Source of the DNA: Conoideocrella luteorostrata
Lineage: Eukaryota; Ascomycota; Sordariomycetes; Hypocreales; Clavicipitaceae
Assembly: GCA_032433595.1 (NCBI GenBank)
Contig: JASWJB010000596.1
Coordinates: forward strand, 1-13,157
Direction: 5' to 3'
Length of the DNA: 13,157 bases
The translations under genes and the position numbers were made by a program. Position 1 is the stretch's first letter; every line of letters begins with the position of its first letter. Shown here piece by piece: positions 8,333 to 13,157 of this stretch. The notes under the pieces were generated by a model. The model did not search any database. It worked only from the letters and a program-made list of their open reading frames with translations, and was not told where the DNA came from.

Positions 8333-9066
8333 GAGTATATTACGTAATGGCTGTGAAGAAGGGAAAGGGTTGGCAACATGGACTGATTTGACGCTTTTTT
8401 TTTTTGTCTCTTTATCTTGGATTGGTGAACAGGGGCGTTCTGGCCTCCTTGTACGGAGAGGGAGACACGGATGGTTGGCTGGCTGGCCGACTCGTTGGCT
8501 CGGATGGCCTGATTTTGTTTTATACATTTTTATACCCCTGGGAAACGGCCACGCGTGACAAAAGCGCACATGCTGGCAGGCATGGGCTTTGGCTTCCAAT
8601 GATGCTACAGACGTCTTTGCTACGAAATAAAGAGTGGTTGAGTACAGTTGGACAAGGTTGGGAGATGTAGGTACACCACTGCACTTTTTGCAGCGTAAAT
8701 GGGAGGCATTGTGCATCGCAGGCACACATGCCCCTGTAGTTTATACTTGAATTCATTCATTCCGTCATCAAAAAAATCCTGCATTATGAATTGTAACTTT
8801 GTGAATTGCGTGACGAGTTACCCTCGTCGTGTGAATAGCCGGCCAACCAAGCGCCATGCAGTAAAAGCCCGTCCTGAATTTTTTCGTTATAGTAAATGCA
8901 TTGATGGTACATGACACACTGCGATCATCATCTACGTACAGACAAGAGGAAAAAAAAAAACATGCCGCATTGTCATCATCTATGGTCCTTCTTCTATGGT
9001 TCGTCCGTTCTAGCATTCTTTGGTTGTCCAAAAATAGTACGACGAACGACATTGTCGGCTTCGTGC
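8333..9066. other. Convergent 3' intergenic region
   Basis: These 734 bp separate the stops of two convergent genes and should hold both 3' untranslated regions. I see an 11-T run (8395-8405), a TGGC-rich stretch near 8474-8486, a TACGGAG copy (8452-8458) and an 11-A run (8950-8960), but no gene. Longer frames that cross into it, such as 8911-9852 on the plus strand, are antisense shadows of the membrane-protein gene. Confidence 0.6.
8626..8631 (+). terminator. Candidate polyadenylation signal AATAAA for the JmjC transcript
   Basis: AATAAA lies 294 nt after the JmjC stop codon on the sense strand. Fungal poly(A) signals are loose, so this is only the best-looking candidate. Confidence 0.3.
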
Positions 9067-10279
9067 CTAAAGGTCTCTTCTCTCGCGGTCCTGGCGCCTG
9101 ACTTCGTCGCGGAAAGCATTATGACGTCCACCAGTGGTGTCCTGCTCTTCAAAGTGGGCGCGAACAGGGCTTCCCGTCAAGCTGCCCAGAGCCTCACCGT
9201 CGCGTCCACGCCTATCCGGGATGTCGCGGTAATCCACGGGAGGGGGCGAGACCGGCGCAGCGTTGAGCTGAATGCCGTTATCTTTGCGATTGAACAGGTT
9301 TCGGGACCTGCGGCCGGTGTAGCCGTTGCGAGAGCGGCTCATGATATTGCCAAGTTGGATGCTGCGGGTCTTGCGGTTCCAGATACATCCACCGATGAGA
9401 AGCAGCGCGAGGGTACCGAAAACCACGGGAAGAGCAATGACAAGAGTGCGACCCTTGGGAACGGGAGTTGGGGGGGAAGGATCCAATGTAGTCGTGGTGA
9501 TGACGACGGGAAGCTCCACGGTACGATTGGTGGCAGTCGTGGCGTTTTGGATTTCGTGGCCCACAAGCTGGAAAGTAACATTGTTGGAACTTCGACCTCT
9601 AAGGTAGTCCTTTTGAATGGTCAAGGGCAAGACGCCGGATCGGACGTCGTACCACCTGTTGGACTTATCGTGATCGAAGTTTTCGTGAGTGGTTTCATTG
9701 AAGTAGTTAATCTGGAGCGTGACGAAGCGCGTCTTCATGAACATCTCGGTCTTGTTGAACCAGTCAGGGTCCCATGTGACTACGAGTTTTCTAGGTCAGC
9801 AACCTCACGACTGGGCGAGTTTCTAGAGCTTGGCGAGAACGCAATGGGATAAACCCACCATAGTATGTATTACCAACGTAGATGCTGGAATTGTACGTGG
9901 GCCGGCAAAATGGCGCATACTGGCCCTTCTCGTTGAAGCATCGTGAGAAGGAGCCGGCCCCGTTTGCATTAGTAGCGGTCGGATTGGGAGGATGCATCGT
10001 GCTTGTGTAGAGACGGCCATGGTCGTTGATGGTGTAGACCGAGGCAGTCAAGTCGTGAGGAGCGGTACCAACGGGAGAGGGAGTACCGCTGACTGTAGAT
10101 ACAGCCGGCGTGATGGTCTTGCTGGGGTTGCTGTCGGCGTCGACCTCGACCCAGGGACCCTCCGCGAGGTTATTGTCGTTGTCGCCATCACGAGCATGTA
10201 TGCCATTGACAGCCGGGACGGCGACCGTGGTGGTGCTGCAGAGAGCGAGGGCAACGCCCAGAATGGTACCTGCGTACAT
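9067..10279 (-). CDS. Single-pass N-glycosylated surface membrane protein, uncharacterised (two exons)
   Basis: The coding sequence is complement(join(9067..9779, 9859..10279)), 377 aa. The start is the first ATG in frame; the open frame runs on upstream only to a TTG. A signal peptide (about 1-20) precedes a lumenal or extracellular domain. That domain has two cysteines close together (C114 and C125 in FSRCFNEKGQYAPFC) and N-glycosylation sequons at N130, N149, N167, N206, N219 and N224. Splicing creates NTYYVTWDPDWFN, a Trp-Asp-Pro motif expected of a beta-sandwich. A Pro/Thr-rich stalk leads to one membrane helix (about 252-273) and a basic tail of about 100 residues starting NRKTRSIQLGNIMSR. 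The architecture resembles a type I cell-surface or wall-sensor protein. I recall similar unnamed proteins in other filamentous ascomycetes but cannot give a family name. Function is unknown. Confidence 0.85.
9780..9858 (-). other. Intron of the surface membrane protein gene
   Basis: This 79-nt minus-strand intron has donor GTGGGT, branch site CTGAC 18 nt or so before the acceptor, and acceptor CGTAG. It is phase 1: the split codon becomes GTC (Val141), giving YYVTWDP. A nearer AG (GACCTAG) would break the frame of the motif. Confidence 0.82.
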
Positions 10280-11149
10280 GGTGGTGATTGTGATTATGGG
10301 GACAGGACGGAAGCGTATCTTGTTGTGTTGTTGATGGGCTCCTCCTCTTGGGGACGAGAAGGAGTTGGAACACGAGGTGCGCGAAAAGCGCGTACGGGTG
10401 AAACCTCTACTGTGTGAGAAGGGAGATAAGACAGCCCCAGTCAGCACACGACAAGCAGTGGGAAGAAGCAAAAAGGGACGGAATCGTGAAGGAGGCAGGA
10501 GATTGAGAGATTAATTCCCCGGATGCAACGGAGATGGGATGCGCGGACATGCCGTGACCATCAGTTTTGCCGCTGGTGGTCGTGGAGCGATCAAACTTTT
10601 TTTTCTCACTCCGTCACCAGATCGACCAGCGGACACTTCCATCCGACACTTCCCAGTTGATGCTGGTTGAGCGACTGGGGCGTCGGGATGGCGGAATGGG
10701 GGAGTGCTGGACGGCTCCAACTGCCCAAGTCAGGGGCGAATAACCAACTAGTTACCCCGTAGTTAGCTGGCAACTCCTCCGTAGTGCAAACCAGGACAGT
10801 GTTTGCATGCCTGAGGACTTCTCCATGGAAGCTGGAACTCGCAGCCTAACAGTTTGGTGGGGAAGGATGTCAGGCCTCTCCTGCAACGCCGCGATGCGCG
10901 ATGTGATGCGATGCAATACAATACCATTCGATACACAAACAAAACACCCGTGAAGGGGAGGCACACAGGAGGGTTATGTGCCAACTTGTGCGAAGGACGT
11001 CCATGACACATGGATGTTGTTAGTGAGCCCTTGCTGTGTTGTCTCCTCTCACTCATCGTGTTTGATTTTGGCGCTGAGACGAATCCTCCAAATCCGGTCA
11101 CGTAGCTACACTAACTGCCTCAACCTTGGCTGGCACGTCGTTGCTTCTC

Positions 11150-11180
11150 CGGATATTCGTATATTCGGCATATATCCGAA
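11150..11180. repeat. Nested inverted repeats
   Basis: CGGATAT (11150-11156) pairs with ATATCCG (11172-11178). Inside, TTCGG (11164-11168) pairs with CCGAA (11176-11180). The two foldings are mutually exclusive. They lie in intergenic DNA, and no function can be assigned. Confidence 0.45.
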
Positions 11181-12094
11181 AGGTGGTTACTGCACATCAT
11201 GCAAACTTGCTACGGATCGCGATGAGTAGCATGGTTCAGGCACGGAGCCTACGTGTGGTGGTCCTTGCATAAGACGCAATATTGCACTCTGTGATAACAG
11301 TATACTTCCTACTAGATACTTTCCTGCACATCTATGCAACACCACCCATCATATGAGCACGATGATAAAATTTTCTGTATTGAAACACAGTACGGAGTAA
11401 CTGTACGTAAATCTAATGCGGAAGACAACCAGCATCTCGGTGGCCTTGCTCATAGAACAAGAACATGCGTCCGTCGTCTTGAAAAACGTACTAGTATCCC
11501 GCCACTTGGCCGACCTTATTACTCATTACTAGTCGGCTTCTTGCTACGACATCGCGTCGATCAAACCATATCCGCCTAAAGAGATGCTCAACAGACTGGT
11601 TTGGGGCTCGCCACATCACGATTGACCCCACAAGCTCCTGATGCTTCTTGTCGCACCGGCCCAAAACATCGCTTAGGCGTTGGGGCTCCTCCTTTTTTAC
11701 AGAAGGGGGAGTTGCGACGTGAAACGCCTGGTGTTTGCCGAATCGACAGACTCTGCGCGGCAGAAGGTCCGAGTTTCGACGCTTTGACACCGGCGGGTGG
11801 GTATAAAGTGAATAAAGAAGTGGATGCCAGTGGACAGCGGGAATAACTGCGATTTGTCGGACTGCCGGTGTGCTTACTACGTAGCTGGGCATTTAGAAAC
11901 CAAAGGGCATGTTCTCAAACGTCGAGATTGCCCGAATGATACAAAGTCAGCCAAATCTCGGCGTTGGAGCCTTCCTAATACTTTATGCGCATGTTCCATT
12001 TTATTCTCGAGAAGGCACCAGACGTTTGACTTGGCTGTCTAGTCCAGACGGGCTGCCAGGGGGATTTTATGCTTATCGGGCCAAGAGCTGCAAT

Positions 12095-12104
12095 AATATA
12101 TAGA
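12095..12104 (+). promoter_or_regulatory. Candidate TATA box for the secreted-protein gene
   Basis: AATATATAGA lies about 210 bp before the start codon. The last ATG upstream of the gene is at 12135, so a transcription start between about 12138 and 12170 would leave a clean leader of around 150 nt. This is plausible but unproven. Confidence 0.35.
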
Positions 12105-12312
12105 AACCGCCCCGCTCATGTACGTCTTATATGAATGAAGGTAGTTCATCTTTCGTTTATTAAACAGTTGACTTTACCCTTGAAGAAGGCTGCGCCTCCC
12201 AAGGAAAAAAACAACGGTTTCTGTCCGTGCGAACCCCTTCATCAACATTTATATCCGGGCCTTGACGGCTTCCAAACCTATCTATTCTCCAATTCGTTAA
12301 TATCTTAATATA

Positions 12313-13157
12313 ATGCTGCCTCACAAGGTGCTCCTCATGGTTGTGGCTGCTTTGGCCGGACATGAAGTAGCTGCGTTGCCACTCGGGCTTGATGGCCTCG
12401 TGGGTGCCGCTGTGCCTGGATTCGGAGCTGGCCTCACGAATGCTGCCCAGCGGGGAGCTGGGGCGAGACAAGGAGCTGCAGCCAGACAAGGAGCTGGTGC
12501 AAAACAAGGAGCAGCGGCTGCAGGAGGAGGAGCTAAGAAAGCAGCAGGAGGAGCCGCAGCCGGAGGAGCCACAGCAGGAGGAGGTAAGAAAGCAGCAGGA
12601 GGAGGAGCCGGAGGAGCAGCCGGAGGAGGACGCCAGCCTTCTGCTCAAGCTATCGACAATGCCGCTGCTTCCTGGCAGGCAGACACGGGGATCGTATCGC
12701 AGTTCCTCTCCACGGCCGAGAACTTGAGCGGCAAGCAGCTGCAACAGGCAGCCTCCAAGGCGCTCGACGCCGAAAACGACGAACTGAACCACAAGGCCGT
12801 CTTGGATAAGATGTTCCTCAACGGCCGGCAGAACAACCGAGATGCCACTGTCGCACAGGCAGACCAGGTGCTGGACAAGCAGGGAACCTTTCAATTCGTC
12901 GTGGATGGGCTGCAGACCCTCACGAACAGGGGCGCCAGGATGAGCGCCAACCAGGTTAGCGCCATGATCCAGTCCATCAACAACGACCGCTGCCCGCAGG
13001 TGCTGCCTAATATCGACAGGTATCTTGCGGCGGCTGGCAATGCCGGACAAAGCGGAAACACGTTGCAGGCCGTGAGACCGACTCAATGCCAAGGCGGAGG
13101 TGTAGGTGGAGGAGCAGGAGTAGGAGGAGGAGTAGGAGGAGGAGCAGGAGGAGGAGC
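12313..13157 (+). CDS. Secreted Gly/Ala-rich protein, uncharacterised; 3' end beyond the window
   Basis: From the ATG at 12313 the frame stays open for 281 codons to the window edge, so the stop is not seen. Residues 1-21 form a signal peptide (hydrophobic core LLMVVAALAG, likely cleavage after VAA before LP). Residues 45-106 are low complexity: Gln/Arg/Lys-Gly-Ala units such as RQGAAARQGAGAKQGAAA, then two copies of a KKAAGG unit. Residues 110-259 are a non-repetitive, mostly helical domain without aromatic clusters, with motifs ALDAENDELNHKAVLDKMF and NNDRCPQVLPNIDRYLAAAG. It contains only two cysteines, C227 and C259. From residue 261 a second block of Gly with Val/Ala (GGGVGGGAGVGGG) runs off the end. 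The design suggests a secreted structural, wall-associated or effector-like protein, but I do not recognise a named family. A 310-codon minus-strand frame over the same DNA is a shadow of the triplet repeats. Confidence 0.8.
   Translation, partial: MLPHKVLLMVVAALAGHEVAALPLGLDGLVGAAVPGFGAGLTNAAQRGAGARQGAAARQGAGAKQGAAAAGGGAKKAAGGAAAGGATAGGGKKAAGGGAGGAAGGGRQPSAQAIDNAAASWQADTGIVSQFLSTAENLSGKQLQQAASKALDAENDELNHKAVLDKMFLNGRQNNRDATVAQADQVLDKQGTFQFVVDGLQTLTNRGARMSANQVSAMIQSINNDRCPQVLPNIDRYLAAAGNAGQSGNTLQAVRPTQCQGGGVGGGAGVGGGVGGGAGGG
12440..12632 (+). repeat. In-frame GGA/GCA-rich low-complexity tract
   Basis: The tract is purine-rich DNA built from GGA, GCA and GCC codons. It contains a near-identical duplication: GCTAAGAAAGCAGCAGGAGG and, 45 bp on, GGTAAGAAAGCAGCAGGAGG. 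It encodes the first Gly/Ala block of the secreted protein. All three frames stay open over much of it because the triplets contain few T. Confidence 0.8.
13093..13157 (+). repeat. GGAGGAGTA/GGAGGAGCA coding tandem at the window edge
   Basis: Imperfect 9-12 bp units of GGA triplets alternating with GTA or GCA encode Gly-Gly-Gly-Val/Ala repeats. The array continues past the window, so its length is unknown. Confidence 0.8.

Larger units (their letters stand above)
10280..12312. other. Intergenic region between the membrane-protein and secreted-protein genes
   Basis: No gene is supportable here. The first 270 nt have no minus-strand ATG and probably include the leader and promoter of the membrane-protein gene. 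Beyond that I see CTCCGTA at 10777-10783, GATGCG-type repeats near 10890-10920, small inverted repeats at 11150-11180, TACGGAGTA at 11391-11399 and a TATAAA at about 11803. A 133-codon minus-strand frame (11892 down to 11491) starts with a true ATG but shows no recognisable domain. The final 200 nt are AT-richer and likely hold the promoter of the next gene. Confidence 0.55.

Noticed and set aside
8911..9852. 313-codon plus-strand frame opposite the membrane-protein gene
   Set aside because: The frame does not need ATG until well inside it. Its product shows no domain, while the minus strand gives a signal peptide, a precise intron, sequons and a membrane helix.
10280..10471. N-terminal extension of the membrane protein by 64 residues
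   Set aside because: The upstream frame begins at TTG, not ATG. The first ATG (10279) is directly followed by a good signal peptide, and the extension is Arg/Ser/His-rich without homology signs.
11491..11892. 133-codon minus-strand frame with a true ATG
   Set aside because: The product is His/Arg/Val-rich with no recognisable motif, and other frames overlap it on the opposite strand. No splice-supported extension or promoter was found. It could be a decayed gene but cannot be supported.
12389..12727. 112-codon plus-strand Glu/Gln-rich frame
   Set aside because: It is a frame-shifted reading of the same GGA/GCA tract. It begins and ends in sequence that lacks protein character and contradicts the main frame with the signal peptide.
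12160..13092. 310-codon minus-strand frame over the secreted-protein gene, Ser/Cys/Leu-rich
   Set aside because: Its Cys/Ser runs are the complement of GGA/GCA repeats, so openness follows from the triplet repeats. The sense frame has a signal peptide, balanced codon use and a coherent domain.

Overview
The window looks like chromosomal DNA from a filamentous ascomycete. A Sordariomycete, probably of the order Hypocreales, fits best, but that placement is inference. The support is short spliceosomal introns (63-79 nt) with CTGAC branch sites, roughly 2 kb spacers, a polarisome scaffold of fungal type, and scattered TACTCCGTAC motifs between genes. I see no bacterial operon, CRISPR array, tRNA, rRNA or clear transposon.

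Layout. At the left edge (1-172, minus) there is a weak candidate for the 5' end of a divergent gene. From 1307 to 4065 (plus) lies a three-exon gene for a Spa2-type polarisome protein, 874 aa once two introns are removed. A 2.5 kb spacer with low-complexity tracts follows. From 6542 to 8332 (plus) is an intronless gene for a 596-aa JmjN/JmjC protein of the KDM4 kind, with its iron, 2-oxoglutarate and zinc ligands largely intact. It converges on a two-exon minus-strand gene (10279 down to 9067) for a 377-aa single-pass, N-glycosylated plasma-membrane or cell-surface protein. A 2.0 kb spacer without a convincing gene follows. At 12313 a plus-strand gene opens for a secreted Gly/Ala-rich protein. 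It has no stop before the window ends, so its C-terminus is missing.

How the genes relate. There is no sign of a shared pathway. A polarity scaffold, a chromatin enzyme, a surface membrane protein and a secreted repeat protein look like ordinary neighbours, each with its own promoter. The last two, and Spa2 through tip growth, all act at or near the hyphal surface, but I do not infer a functional cluster.

Most notable signals: (1) the truncated secreted protein, with two glycine-rich blocks around a conserved-looking helical two-cysteine domain; (2) the short JmjN/JmjC protein with an altered methyl-lysine pocket; (3) the 717-nt and 673-nt stretches just upstream of the two long plus-strand genes, which contain no ATG on the sense strand but about 25 CATs; (4) ten copies of the 7-mer CTCCGTA/TACGGAG, all outside coding sequence.
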